Shown here in pieces: positions 46,865 to 55,302 of a stretch of DNA of 64,000 nt (positions within the stretch are counted from its first letter, which is position 1; each line of letters opens with the position of its first letter). This stretch comes from an uncultured Trichococcus sp. (lineage in GTDB: Bacteria > Bacillota > Bacilli > Lactobacillales > Aerococcaceae), in NCBI RefSeq assembly GCF_963663645.1, contig NZ_OY760503.1, positions 2,547,501-2,611,500 on the forward strand. Direction: 5' to 3'. Position numbers and translations under genes: made by a program. The notes under the pieces were generated by a model, which saw nothing but the letters and a program-made list of their open reading frames with translations, was not told where the DNA came from and did no database searches.

Positions 46865-47308
46865 ATGAGCAAAACATGGATGATTACAGGGGTGAGCAGT
46901 GGCTTCGGCTACGAACTGACAAGACAGTTGCTGGACAAAGGCGACAAGGTGATTGGAACGGTGCGCAATAAAGCTAAAATTTCCGATTTGATTACGGAGT
47001 ACCCGACGCTGTTCGATTGTCAGATCCTTGATGTGACCGATGCCCCAGCAATCCATGAGGTGGTGAAGGATTCTTTTGAAAAACATGGAGAAATCGATGT
47101 CATCATCAATAATGCGGGCTACGGGATTTTCGGCGCGGCTGAAGAGTTGAGCGATGAGCAAGTGGACCTCATCATCGCAACCAATTTGACCGGCTCCATC
47201 CAGCTTCAATTTGATGACATAGAAGTTTCCTGTGTTGCTGATAGTATACTCCTTGAAACGAACTCCAAGTCAAGCCTAACCAACAACTTGATTGCACGAA
47301 GCAGCTAA
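46865..47308 (+). pseudogene. Truncated short-chain dehydrogenase
   Basis: The N-terminal half of a classical SDR: MSKTWMITGVSSGFGYEL (cofactor glycines), TVRNKAKISDL, DVTD, NNAGYGIFGAAEELSDEQ and ATNLTGSIQL. At about 47204 homology stops. The remaining 35 residues (QFDDIEVSC...) are read from unrelated sequence, and the catalytic Ser and YxxxK motif are absent. The downstream sequence is the promoter and start of a gene in the opposite direction, so a deletion has fused two genes. GGAGG precedes ATG 46865, and a MerR-type promoter drives it. Confidence 0.88.
47206..47273 (-). promoter_or_regulatory. Orphan MerR-type promoter, RBS and start codon
   Basis: On the minus strand: -35 TTGACT (47273-47268), 19-base spacer containing a CTTGGA/TCAAGG dyad, -10 TATACT (47248-47243), AGGA at 47231-47228, and seven bases later ATG (47220-47218). 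The frame reads Met-Ser-Ser-Asn-stop. It is a complete expression signal whose gene has been removed. Confidence 0.7.
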
Positions 47309-47318
47309 TAGAGGCGCG

Positions 47319-47365
47319 CAAAAAGGCCATCCCCGTTTCAGTACGAAAGGGGAATGGCCTTTTTG
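47319..47365. terminator. Bidirectional terminator
   Basis: CAAAAAGGCCAT (47319-47330) and ATGGCCTTTTTG (47354-47365) form the stem, with further CCCC/GGGG pairing inside. It separates the redox remnant from the RNase H-like gene. Confidence 0.88.
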
Positions 47366-47408
47366 CTTGATGAAATGTTTTACATGTTTCTGTAGAAAAA
47401 TACTATCA

Positions 47409-47828
47409 TCATTTTTTCTTTTTGGTGAGCTGATGGAGCGCATTTCTGGCGAGATTATCGGCTCCTCTGTTTTCCTTTTCCGGAATCCATTTCAAATAAA
47501 GATTTGTGAACACAGCCAATTCCTGCAGTGCCTCTTCCAGCAAAAGCTTAAGCTCCACTTTTTTTGTGTACTTTTTCCTGATCGATTCAGCGACTAGTTT
47601 GCTGTCCGTGTAACAAAAAACGAGCTGGTCCTGTTTGTTGTGCGCTCTCAGGTGGCGCAACCCATACAGGAGCGCTTCGAATTCAGCCCGATGATTATCC
47701 ATTTGCTCCTCTAAAGGCAAGCCAATCTGCTCTTGTACCCCGTCCTCAACGATCAAAATCCCGATGGCCGCATAACCTTCTTTTCCCGTAGCCGCCCCAT
47801 CCACGAATAATTTTATCAATTGTTCCAC
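47409..47828 (-). CDS. RNase HI-family protein
   Basis: A 139-residue RNase H-fold protein. The four acidic catalytic positions are present: Asp in LFVDGAA, Glu in HRAEFEAL, Asp in YTDSKLVAE and Asp in RGADNLAR. It resembles the Firmicutes YpeP/YpdQ group (reverse-transcriptase-like RNase H) rather than full RnhA with its basic handle. Activity on RNA-DNA hybrids is likely but not certain for this subgroup. Start taken as GTG 47828; the ribosome site is weak. Confidence 0.85.
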   Translation of the reverse strand: MEQLIKLFVDGAATGKEGYAAIGILIVEDGVQEQIGLPLEEQMDNHRAEFEALLYGLRHLRAHNKQDQLVFCYTDSKLVAESIRKKYTKKVELKLLLEEALQELAVFTNLYLKWIPEKENRGADNLARNALHQLTKKKK

Positions 47829-47833
47829 ATCCT

Positions 47834-47880
47834 AAAAAACAAAGGTGAAAGAAAATCCTGCACGGATTCCCTTCACCTTT
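47834..47880 (-). terminator. Terminator of the cold-shock gene
   Basis: On the minus strand AAAGGTGAA (47880-47872) and TTCACCTTT (47849-47841), with an inner GGAATCC/GGATTTTC pairing, are followed by GTTTTTT. It overlaps the space before the RNase H-like gene. Confidence 0.85.
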
Positions 47881-47900
47881 GCGGTTTGCTAGTGCTTTTT

Positions 47901-48113
47901 TTATGCTTCTGCCAAGACGACCACATTAGTGGCCTGTGGTCCCCTGACGCCTTCAGCGATATCGAACTGAACGCGTTGCCCTTCTTCGAGTCTTTTGAAG
48001 CCTTCTCCAGCTATGCCGGTAAAATGTACGAAAATGTCGTCATCCTGTTGGTCGAGTTCAATAAAACCATACCCTTTATCATTATTGAACCACTTTACTT
48101 TGCCAAATTCCAT
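47901..48113 (-). CDS. Cold-shock protein (CspA family)
   Basis: A 70-residue single-strand nucleic-acid-binding OB fold with RNP1 KGYGFI and RNP2 DIFVHFT. ATG 48113 lies eight bases after AAGGAGG. Unusually acidic for the family in the loop ELDQQDDD. The leader from the promoter is only about 55 bases, much shorter than the long leaders of cold-induced csp genes, so it may be constitutive. Confidence 0.95.
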   Translation of the reverse strand: MEFGKVKWFNNDKGYGFIELDQQDDDIFVHFTGIAGEGFKRLEEGQRVQFDIAEGVRGPQATNVVVLAEA

Positions 48114-48174
48114 TGTACATCCTCCTTCAACACTCAATTCTTTGGAACTGCTTTCACAAAGACGGGTTACCCTC

Positions 48175-48203
48175 ATTATAGAGAGGAAACCCAATAGAGT
48201 CAA
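48175..48203 (-). promoter_or_regulatory. Cold-shock gene promoter
   Basis: On the minus strand: -35 TTGACT (48203-48198), 17-base spacer, -10 TATAAT (48180-48175). Near consensus. Confidence 0.85.
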
Positions 48204-48217
48204 TTAATCCGGCAGCC

Positions 48218-49195
48218 TTATTCAAAAAATCCAAAAAAATCGGCCAACTTGTTTTCCAATTGTTCGATTCTATCGCGGATGCTCTTTTCGCTCGGTTCAC
48301 CCGTCGATCCGGTTCCGTTGTAAATGCGGTACAGCACTTCCAGCCATTCCGACACGGATGGGATCGTCCTGTCTTCGAACGGATAAAGGAGGGACAATTG
48401 CATGAAGAAGGCATTCTCAATCGCATCAGCCAAAGTCGGATTTTTATTGGCGATTTCTTCACGGATGTAAGCCATTCCTTCTTTGTACGTTTTCGATTCG
48501 ATCAAGGGGACCAGTCCAGTCATATTCAGGTTTTCTTCGCTTCCGTCCAATCTGACAGTCATTGTTGGGTGGAGCCCGCGCGCAAGAAATTGATGGATGA
48601 TCTCTGTCTTGAGCATCCGATGGAGATTGTTGTTCATGAGCAAGCGTTGCGCTATCTTGCCGAATTGGTCATCCTCCAATTCCTTCAATTGTTGCGCGTA
48701 GAGTTGCTGCTTATGGAACGGTTGCGCATCGATGCTTTTTTCGGCTTGGAGGATTTCTGCACTTTTTTTCAGCTTCTTCTCCAAATTCTTCAGTTCAACT
48801 TTTTCGACTTCAGCTTCCAATTGCTCCAAAGCGAATTGATGTTCCATCGATAGGCCATAAGTATTTTTCCGCGCTTCGATTTGTTCGCGGGCCGAATCGA
48901 AGGCTCCGGACTGCAGTAAGCCTTTCAAGTACAGAAAATCAATGTCATCGACTGAAATGGAGGCGGCTATATCCGGCCGCATTTCGGTCATCATGGCCAG
49001 ACTTTGCTCTGCTTGATCGGTCTCCTGCAGCAACATAAGGTAAAGCGGGAGGACATCGTCCGCCTTCTTGATGGCTACGGCTTTGCCGATCCATTCTTCC
49101 GCCAGCTGCAGATTTCCCTCTTCGAATGCCAATAGTCCCTTTTTCAAGTATCCCTCGTAATTTAGTGGAAAAACAATTTTTTCTCCCACTTCCAT
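48218..49195 (-). CDS. TPR-like helical protein (DUF3196-like)
   Basis: A 325-residue soluble, mostly helical protein. The N-terminal 120 residues look like tetratricopeptide repeats (YEGYLKKGLLAFEEGNLQLAEEWIGKA), followed by a charged coiled coil (about 120-165) and a C-terminal region with VRLDGSEENLNM and SVSEWLEVLYRIYNG. It resembles the Lactobacillales DUF3196 TPR proteins; function unknown. The start is uncertain between ATG 49195 and GTG 49189, the latter having GGGG at better spacing. Confidence 0.72.
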   Translation of the reverse strand: MEVGEKIVFPLNYEGYLKKGLLAFEEGNLQLAEEWIGKAVAIKKADDVLPLYLMLLQETDQAEQSLAMMTEMRPDIAASISVDDIDFLYLKGLLQSGAFDSAREQIEARKNTYGLSMEHQFALEQLEAEVEKVELKNLEKKLKKSAEILQAEKSIDAQPFHKQQLYAQQLKELEDDQFGKIAQRLLMNNNLHRMLKTEIIHQFLARGLHPTMTVRLDGSEENLNMTGLVPLIESKTYKEGMAYIREEIANKNPTLADAIENAFFMQLSLLYPFEDRTIPSVSEWLEVLYRIYNGTGSTGEPSEKSIRDRIEQLENKLADFFGFFE

Positions 49196-49228
49196 CACCC
49201 CAATCTAAGCTGATTTTTCTGTTAGGTC

Positions 49229-49237
49229 ATTATAACA
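49229..49237 (-). promoter_or_regulatory. Extended -10 promoter of the TPR-like gene
   Basis: The minus strand reads TGTTATAAT (49237-49229), immediately after the accA terminator. No consensus -35. Confidence 0.5.
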
Positions 49238-49251
49238 CAAAAGTGAACACG

Positions 49252-49288
49252 AAAAAAACCGCCCGCACAGCTGATGCTGCACAGGCGG
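49252..49288 (-). terminator. Terminator of the fab/acc operon
   Basis: On the minus strand CCGCCTGTGCAGC and GCTGTGCGGGCGG (49288-49259) pair with a one-base slip, followed by seven T. It lies 19 bases past accA and ends the 12-gene operon. Confidence 0.88.
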
Positions 49289-49306
49289 CCCACAGCCGTC
49301 CTTGAA

Positions 49307-50089
49307 TCAATAGTTCCGGAATCGTTTCTGGCGTTGCTCGACCAATTCCGCTGGAGTCAATTGCTTCAGCTCTTTCAGCTTGGCACTTAATTCCCGCTTC
49401 AGTTCCAGCATGACATCGTCCGATTTACGGGCCACTTTCCTGCGGGTTTCCATAATGATTTTGTCGATGACGTCCAATGCAAAAAGATCATCAGGCGTCA
49501 ACTTCATTACTTTGGCCGCTTCATCGGATCGCGAGGAATCTTTCCATAAAATGGAGGCAAAACCTTCAGGGGACAGGACAGAATACATGGTATTCTCCAA
49601 CATCCACACCTCGTTGCCCATTGCGAGCGCCAAGGCACCGCCGCTGCCTCCCTCGCCGATGAAGATGGCGATGAAAGGGACTGTCAGTTGACTCATCACC
49701 AAAAGCGATTCAGCGATCGCTTCACCGATGCCTCGGTCCTCAGAATCGACGTCGCAAAAAGCGCCTGAGGTATTGATGAAAGTAACGATCGGACGATTGA
49801 ATTTCTCCGCCTGTTTCATCAAGCGGATCGCCTTCCGGTAGCCTTCCGGATGCGGTGATCCGAAATTCCGGTAGACATTCTCAGTCACATCGTGGCCTTT
49901 TTGGGTTCCGATGACGGTTACCGGCATGTCATCCAGCAATGCGATGCCCCCGACGATAGCAGGATCGTCACCGAATTTTCGGTCGCCGTGGAATTCAACA
50001 AAACCTTCACAGATGGCATGGATCATTTCCGTCGCCGTCAAGCGGGAGATGCTTCTTGCAGAGGTGATGATTTCTTTGACATCTTTCAC
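49307..50089 (-). CDS. accA: Acetyl-CoA carboxylase carboxyltransferase, alpha subunit
   Basis: With AccD forms the carboxyltransferase that moves CO2 from carboxybiotin to acetyl-CoA, yielding malonyl-CoA. The 260 residues show the crotonase-like oxyanion motifs TFINTSGAFCDVDSEDRG and GEGGSGGALALAMGN, and the late SPEGFASILWKDS. It lacks the N-terminal coiled coil of the longer proteobacterial form, as usual in Lactobacillales. ATG overlaps the accD stop (ATGA), coupling translation of the two partners. Confidence 0.97.
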   Translation of the reverse strand: MKDVKEIITSARSISRLTATEMIHAICEGFVEFHGDRKFGDDPAIVGGIALLDDMPVTVIGTQKGHDVTENVYRNFGSPHPEGYRKAIRLMKQAEKFNRPIVTFINTSGAFCDVDSEDRGIGEAIAESLLVMSQLTVPFIAIFIGEGGSGGALALAMGNEVWMLENTMYSVLSPEGFASILWKDSSRSDEAAKVMKLTPDDLFALDVIDKIIMETRRKVARKSDDVMLELKRELSAKLKELKQLTPAELVEQRQKRFRNY

Positions 50090-50961
50090 TGCACTTCACC
50101 CGCCTTTTCTGCAGGAGCATGTATCAGCAAGATATGCTGTAATGCTCTTTTCAAATCTTTTCTGGCTACAATTTTGTCGATAAAGCCGTTTTCCAGCACC
50201 TTTTCAGCTGTCTGGAAACCTTCTGGCAATTTCGCTTTGATTGTCTGTTCGATGACGCGTTTGCCGGCGAAACCGACAGTCGCCCCTGTTTCAGCAAGGA
50301 TGATATCCCCCTGCATCGCAAAGCTGGCCGTTACGCCCCCAGTCGTCGGATCGGTCAGGACTGTGATGTACAACAGCCCTGCTTTACTGTGATTGGAGAC
50401 TGCAACGCTGACTTTCGCCATCTGCATCAAAGACATGATGCCCTCTTGCATTCTGGCGCCGCCTGAAGCAGTGAAGACAATGATCGGCAGCTTTTCTTCC
50501 GTTGCGCGTTCAAACGCGAGCGTCAGCTTTTCGCCGACCACTTTCCCCATGCTTGCCATGATAAAGTTCGAATCCATCACACACAAAGCAACTTTATGCT
50601 TATTGATGAATGCCGCGCCGGTTACAACCGCCTCGTCAAGTCCCGTTTTTTCTTTAGCAATCTTCAATTTGTTCTCATACCCCGGAAAAGCCAACGGATT
50701 TTCTTCGGGCATGAGCGCGTTCCATTCATCAAAAGAACCTTCATCAACGATATGGGAAATGCGTTCATACGCCGAAATCCTGAAATTATAGGCACAATGC
50801 GGGCATACTTTATCTTTCCCCAAATCCTTGCTGTAGATCGTTTTTTGACAATTCGGGCATTTTTCCCATAAGCCTTCAGGAACGATCGGTTTCTGATCGT
50901 CTGCTTTTGAAGCGGGAACTTGAGCTATCGGAATGTAAGGACGCTTACGAAATAATTTCAT
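50086..50961 (-). CDS. accD: Acetyl-CoA carboxylase carboxyltransferase, beta subunit
   Basis: Partner of AccA in malonyl-CoA formation. The 291 residues begin with a Cys4 zinc ribbon (CPNCQKTIYSKDLGKDKVCPHC, about 35-56), then the carboxyltransferase fold with FTASGGARMQEGI and TVLTDPTTGGVTASFA. GAGGTGAGG precedes the ATG. The ribbon is known in E. coli to bind nucleic acid and modulate activity; whether this applies here is unknown. Confidence 0.97.
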   Translation of the reverse strand: MKLFRKRPYIPIAQVPASKADDQKPIVPEGLWEKCPNCQKTIYSKDLGKDKVCPHCAYNFRISAYERISHIVDEGSFDEWNALMPEENPLAFPGYENKLKIAKEKTGLDEAVVTGAAFINKHKVALCVMDSNFIMASMGKVVGEKLTLAFERATEEKLPIIVFTASGGARMQEGIMSLMQMAKVSVAVSNHSKAGLLYITVLTDPTTGGVTASFAMQGDIILAETGATVGFAGKRVIEQTIKAKLPEGFQTAEKVLENGFIDKIVARKDLKRALQHILLIHAPAEKAGEVQ

Positions 50962-50997
50962 TTCCTCACCTCTAGTGTGACTTCTTGACTAATTGAA

Positions 50998-52374
50998 TTA
51001 TACACTTTCCTCTTCTTCAGGTGCCCACGTTTTCAGGAACACATTCTGAAGATATTCCGTATCGTAATCTCCGGAAATGAAATTAGGATCCTGCAGAATA
51101 TCTTCCTGGAAGAATTGGTTCGTTTCGACTCCCTCGATGACCAGTTCCTGCAGCGCACGCCTCATTTTGGCGATTGCTTCACTTCTGTCGTCGCCTTTTG
51201 TGATGATTTTGGCGATCATCGAGTCATAGAATGGCGGAATCATATATCCGCCGTACATGGCGCTTTCCACACGCAGGCCATTCCCGCCGCTAGGCAAGAA
51301 CAGGTAGTCGATTTTCCCGGATGAAGGGCGGAAGCCCAAAGCCGGATTTTCAGCGTTGATACGGCATTCGATCGTATGGCCGGTGATGACAACCTCATCT
51401 TGCGTAAAGGACAACGGCTCACCGCTCGCGATGCGCAATTGTTCTTTGACGATATCGATGCCAGTCGCCATTTCGGTCACCGGATGCTCCACTTGGATAC
51501 GCGTGTTCATTTCCATGAAATAGAAACGTTGGTCCGTATCGACGAGAAACTCGATCGTGCCTGCATTGGTGTAGCCGACATGTTTAGCCGCACGGATGGC
51601 GACTTCCCCCATCGCTTTGCGTGTCTCTTCAGAGATGAATGTGGACGGACTTTCTTCCAACACTTTCTGATGATTGCGCTGAAGGGAGCAATCGCGTTCG
51701 CCCAAATGGACGACATTGCCGAACGAATCCCCTAAAATCTGCACTTCGATATGACGGGCAGGCGTGATGATCTTTTCAAGATACATGCGGTCGTCCCCGA
51801 AGGCTGCTTTGGCTTCCGCTTTCGCTTGGCTGAAGGCTGCCTCCAGACCGTTTTCTTGGTAGACTTTCCGCATCCCTTTACCGCCGCCACCAGCAGCAGC
51901 TTTCAGGATGACCGGATAACCGATCTGCTCGGCTTGCGCCACAGCCTCTTCATAAGAAGAGATGTAGCCTTCGCTCCCCGGAGTGACAGGTACACCTGCT
52001 GCTATCATCGTTTTGCGGGCGTTTGCTTTGTTGCCCATCAAGTCGATGATGGTGGAAGATGGTCCGATGAATCGGATATTCATTTCTTCGCACATTGTGG
52101 CGAATGCGCTGTTTTCCGAGAGGAAACCGAAGCCTGGATGGATGGCTTGGGCTCCTGTAACGACTGCTGCGCTCAAGATGCTTGTCATATTCAAATAGGA
52201 ATCGCTCGCTTTTGCAGGGCCGATACAGATAGCCTGGGTAGCCAGTTGTGTATGCAATGCTTCGCGGTCAGCTTCAGAATAGACCGCCACCGTTTGGATT
52301 CCTAACTCATGACAAGCACGAATGATCCTGACAGCAATTTCTCCTCTGTTTGCGATCAATACCTTCGTAAACAT
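50998..52374 (-). CDS. accC: Acetyl-CoA carboxylase, biotin carboxylase subunit
   Basis: ATP-grasp enzyme that carboxylates the biotin on AccB. The 458-residue protein has the N-terminal KVLIANRGEIAVRIIRACHELG, the glycine-rich ATP loop LKAAAGGGGKGMR (about 155-167) and the metal-binding EMNTRIQVEHPVTE. ATG 52374 starts one base after the fabZ stop; a TTG 12 bases earlier would overlap it and has no advantage. Confidence 0.98.
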   Translation of the reverse strand: MFTKVLIANRGEIAVRIIRACHELGIQTVAVYSEADREALHTQLATQAICIGPAKASDSYLNMTSILSAAVVTGAQAIHPGFGFLSENSAFATMCEEMNIRFIGPSSTIIDLMGNKANARKTMIAAGVPVTPGSEGYISSYEEAVAQAEQIGYPVILKAAAGGGGKGMRKVYQENGLEAAFSQAKAEAKAAFGDDRMYLEKIITPARHIEVQILGDSFGNVVHLGERDCSLQRNHQKVLEESPSTFISEETRKAMGEVAIRAAKHVGYTNAGTIEFLVDTDQRFYFMEMNTRIQVEHPVTEMATGIDIVKEQLRIASGEPLSFTQDEVVITGHTIECRINAENPALGFRPSSGKIDYLFLPSGGNGLRVESAMYGGYMIPPFYDSMIAKIITKGDDRSEAIAKMRRALQELVIEGVETNQFFQEDILQDPNFISGDYDTEYLQNVFLKTWAPEEEESV

Positions 52375-52375
52375 A

Positions 52376-52807
52376 CTATCTACCAATGATGAATGTCATT
52401 TCAACTTCACAAACTTTTTTGTCTCCGACAAAAGCTTGTCCATAACCGATACCTGCAAATTTTTTCAATTTGACGATATCGACTTGAAGACGCAAAACAT
52501 CACCAGGAACAACTTTTTGACGGAATTTGACTTTATTTAATCCGCCTAAGTAAGCTGTTTGCCCCTTGAAATCCGGTAGTGTCAACAAAGGGATAGAACC
52601 CGCTTGAGCCAATGCTTCAACGATCAATACGCCTGGCATTACTGGTTCGCCCGGGAAATGTCCTTGGAAGAAAGGTTCGTTGATTGTTACGTTTTTGTAG
52701 CAGACGATATGTTCGCCTGGTGTCAATTCTTCAACTTTGTCGATGAAGAAAATCGGGTAGCGGTTCGGGATGATATCCATTACTTCTTGTGCGCTTAATA
52801 AACTCAT
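52376..52807 (-). CDS. fabZ: (3R)-hydroxyacyl-ACP dehydratase FabZ
   Basis: Hot-dog-fold dehydratase that converts 3-hydroxyacyl-ACP to trans-2-enoyl-ACP. The 143 residues show the N-terminal [17 protein letters not shown] and the catalytic His/Glu in [20 protein letters not shown]. The FabZ line here has IPNRYP rather than IPHRYP, a variant I associate with lactobacillal operon FabZ. No fabN-type isomerising paralogue is in the window. AGGAG precedes the ATG. Confidence 0.96.
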   Translation of the reverse strand: MSLLSAQEVMDIIPNRYPIFFIDKVEELTPGEHIVCYKNVTINEPFFQGHFPGEPVMPGVLIVEALAQAGSIPLLTLPDFKGQTAYLGGLNKVKFRQKVVPGDVLRLQVDIVKLKKFAGIGYGQAFVGDKKVCEVEMTFIIGR

Positions 52808-52825
52808 TTTATTAGTCTCCTTTTT

Positions 52826-53287
52826 TTAGACGATGCGGAACAGCGGTTGGTTGAATTCAACGATTTGTTCATTTTCAACCAATACTTCAACGATTTCCCC
52901 ATCGAATTCGCTTTTGATTTCATTCATAAGTTTCATTGCTTCCACCAAGCAGACAACGTCGCCTTTAGCGATGGTTTGGCCTTTAGTTGCATACGGTTTT
53001 GCATCCGGAGTCGGTGCTAGGTAAACAACGCCGACGATCGGAGAAGTGATGATTTTTCCTTCTGTTTCAGCAGCCGTTTCTGAAACGGCTGCTTTGCTGT
53101 TTTGGACCGGAGCAGTCACTGCTGGAGTTGGAGCTGCAGCCGGAATGCTGTCGCTTGACTGTTGGTTCGATTGGACCAACTTGTTCTTGGACAACAATAG
53201 TTGAAAGTCGCCTGTCTGATAATGCAACTCAGTCAAACTTGATTCATCGATCAAGGAAATGAGGCTTTTTACATCTTCAATATTCAC
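52826..53287 (-). CDS. accB: Acetyl-CoA carboxylase biotin carboxyl carrier protein
   Basis: Carries biotin between AccC and AccA/AccD. The 153 residues: N-terminal helical part (1-40), a flexible Ala/Pro linker (SIPAAAPTPAVTAPV, about 47-75) and the biotinyl domain with the biotin lysine in CLVEAMKLMNEIKSE and the thumb-like segment TPDAKPYATKGQ. The GTG start has GGAGG eight bases upstream. Lies three bases after fabF. Confidence 0.97.
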   Translation of the reverse strand: MNIEDVKSLISLIDESSLTELHYQTGDFQLLLSKNKLVQSNQQSSDSIPAAAPTPAVTAPVQNSKAAVSETAAETEGKIITSPIVGVVYLAPTPDAKPYATKGQTIAKGDVVCLVEAMKLMNEIKSEFDGEIVEVLVENEQIVEFNQPLFRIV

Positions 53288-53290
53288 GTA

Positions 53291-54526
53291 TTAAGCCTCC
53301 CATTTTTTGAAACATAGTACGGCATTATGACCGCCGAAGCCCAAAGAGTTGCTCAATGTATAAGTAACTTCTTTTTCACGCCCAACATTCGGGATGTAGT
53401 CCAAATCGCAGCCTTCATCAGCCACTTGGAAGCCAATTGTAGGCGGCAGGAAGTCGTCTTGAATGGCTTTAACGCAGGCAACAGCTTCGATACCGCCGGC
53501 AGCGCCCAAAAGGTGACCAGTCATGCTCTTAGTGCTTGAAATAGCGACGTTGTATGCTTCTTCGCCGAATGCATACTTGATCGCAGCCGTTTCGCCTGAA
53601 TCATTTGCAGGCGTACTTGTTCCGTGAGCGTTGATGTAATCGACTTGCGCCGGAGTGATGCCCGCTTCTTTGATGGCTTGAAGCATCGCTTTGCCGGCAC
53701 CGCTTCCGTCAGCGGATGGAGCCGTCATATGATAAGCATCACAGGTGACGCCGTATCCGACAACTTCAGCCAAGATGTTTGCGCCGCGTGCCAGTGCGTG
53801 ATCAAGATTTTCAAGCATCAAGATTCCAGCACCTTCACCCATGACAAAACCATCTCTCTCTTTATCGAAAGGAATGGATGCACGGTCCGGATCAGTGTTT
53901 GTGGATAAAGCCGTCAATGCCGCAAAACCAGCGATGCCGATTTCGCAGACCGTAGCTTCCGATCCGCCTGCCAGCATCAAGTCTGCATAACCATGTTTGA
54001 TGCTGCGGAATGCTTCTCCGATTGAGTTTGTCGCGGAAGCACACGCAGTAACGATGTCCATGCTCGGTCCTTTAGCACCGAATTTGATGGCAGTATTGCC
54101 TGCCGCCATGTTTCCGATTGCCATCGGTACGAACATAGGCGGTACGCGTTTCGGTCCTTTTTCATGCATTTTGATGATGCCGGATTCCATCGTGATGAAT
54201 CCGCCGACACCAGAGCCGATGGTAACGCCAAAGCGGTCCGCATCGATTTTCTCCATGTCGATGCCGCTTTGTTCCACGGCTTGAGCTGAGGCTGCTACCG
54301 CATATTGCGAAAACAGATCCATACGCTTGTATTCTTTACGGTCCATATATAAGGTCGCATCGAAGTCCTTCACTTCGCCTGCGACAGAAATGCCCGTTTC
54401 GCTTGCATCAAATTTAGTGATGGCCGTAATACCGTTTTTACCGTTTTTGATGCCGTCCCAATATTCAGTGACTGTATTTCCTAAAGGTGTGATAGCACCC
54501 ATACCTGTAATAACAACGCGATTCAT
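53291..54526 (-). CDS. fabF: Beta-ketoacyl-ACP synthase II
   Basis: Elongating condensing enzyme. The 411-residue thiolase-fold protein has the catalytic Cys in VTACASATNSI and two His in NAHGTSTPAND and MTGHLLGAAGG, with Lys in SSTKSMTGH. The start MNRVVITGMGAITPLG follows GGAGG. The only elongating synthase in this operon. Confidence 0.98.
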   Translation of the reverse strand: MNRVVITGMGAITPLGNTVTEYWDGIKNGKNGITAITKFDASETGISVAGEVKDFDATLYMDRKEYKRMDLFSQYAVAASAQAVEQSGIDMEKIDADRFGVTIGSGVGGFITMESGIIKMHEKGPKRVPPMFVPMAIGNMAAGNTAIKFGAKGPSMDIVTACASATNSIGEAFRSIKHGYADLMLAGGSEATVCEIGIAGFAALTALSTNTDPDRASIPFDKERDGFVMGEGAGILMLENLDHALARGANILAEVVGYGVTCDAYHMTAPSADGSGAGKAMLQAIKEAGITPAQVDYINAHGTSTPANDSGETAAIKYAFGEEAYNVAISSTKSMTGHLLGAAGGIEAVACVKAIQDDFLPPTIGFQVADEGCDLDYIPNVGREKEVTYTLSNSLGFGGHNAVLCFKKWEA

Positions 54527-54541
54527 AATTATCCTCCTGTC

Positions 54542-55273
54542 TTACATGTACATGCCGCCATTGACACTGATGGTCTGGCCGGTAATGTAAGTATTCTCAC
54601 TCAAGAATACGGCAGTGTTTGCCACTTCTTCGGCTTTTCCAAATCGTTTCAATGGGATTTGCGTCAACATCTGTTCCTGAATCTTTTCTGAAAGAACATC
54701 CGTCATTTCCGTTTCGATGAACCCTGGGGCAATGGCATTACAAGTAATGCCTCTTGTTGCAGCTTCACGGGCGACAGATTTCGTCAATCCGATGATGCCG
54801 GCTTTGCTGGCAGCGTAGTTGGCCTGCCCTGTATTTCCTGTTTCACCGACGACGCTTGAAATATTGATGATGCTGCCGGCTCTTTGCTTCAGCATCAGCG
54901 GCAAAGCGTGGCGGATCATGTTGAAGGTACCCTTCAGATTCACTTGATAAGTGGCATCAAAGTCCTCTTCATCCATGCGCATGATCAATTTGTCGCGGGT
55001 GATCCCTGCATTGTTGACCAAAACATCAACGGAACCGAACAGTTCTTTGGCTTGGCTGACGATTTCTTTGGCAGTCTGAAAATCGCTGACATCACCTAAG
55101 AGTGTTTTGACTGTTACGCCGTAGGATTCCAGATGCGCAACTTTTTCTTCAGCAATCGGTTTGCGTGCATTCAGAACGATATTGGCTCCACGTTTCGCAT
55201 AAGCTTCAGCGATGGCTTCCCCGATTCCTCTTGAACTACCAGTGACGATGACCGTCTTTCCTTTTAAATCCAA
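54542..55273 (-). CDS. fabG: 3-oxoacyl-ACP reductase FabG
   Basis: NADPH-dependent SDR reducing 3-ketoacyl-ACP. The 243 residues have the cofactor motif TGSSRGIGEAI, NNAGITRD, catalytic Ser in NISSVVG and the Tyr/Lys pair in YAASKAG. The start is TTG 55273, with GAGG seven bases upstream; no ATG lies near. Unlike the broken SDR gene at 46.9 kb it is fully intact. Confidence 0.97.
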   Translation of the reverse strand: MDLKGKTVIVTGSSRGIGEAIAEAYAKRGANIVLNARKPIAEEKVAHLESYGVTVKTLLGDVSDFQTAKEIVSQAKELFGSVDVLVNNAGITRDKLIMRMDEEDFDATYQVNLKGTFNMIRHALPLMLKQRAGSIINISSVVGETGNTGQANYAASKAGIIGLTKSVAREAATRGITCNAIAPGFIETEMTDVLSEKIQEQMLTQIPLKRFGKAEEVANTAVFLSENTYITGQTISVNGGMYM

Positions 55274-55302
55274 GACTATCCCTCATTTCTTGTCAGATCT
55301 CT

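Noticed and set aside
44159-47400. Transposon or genomic island around the redox cluster
   Set aside because: No transposase, integrase, terminal inverted repeats or target duplications. The lesions are explained by small indels and simple deletions.
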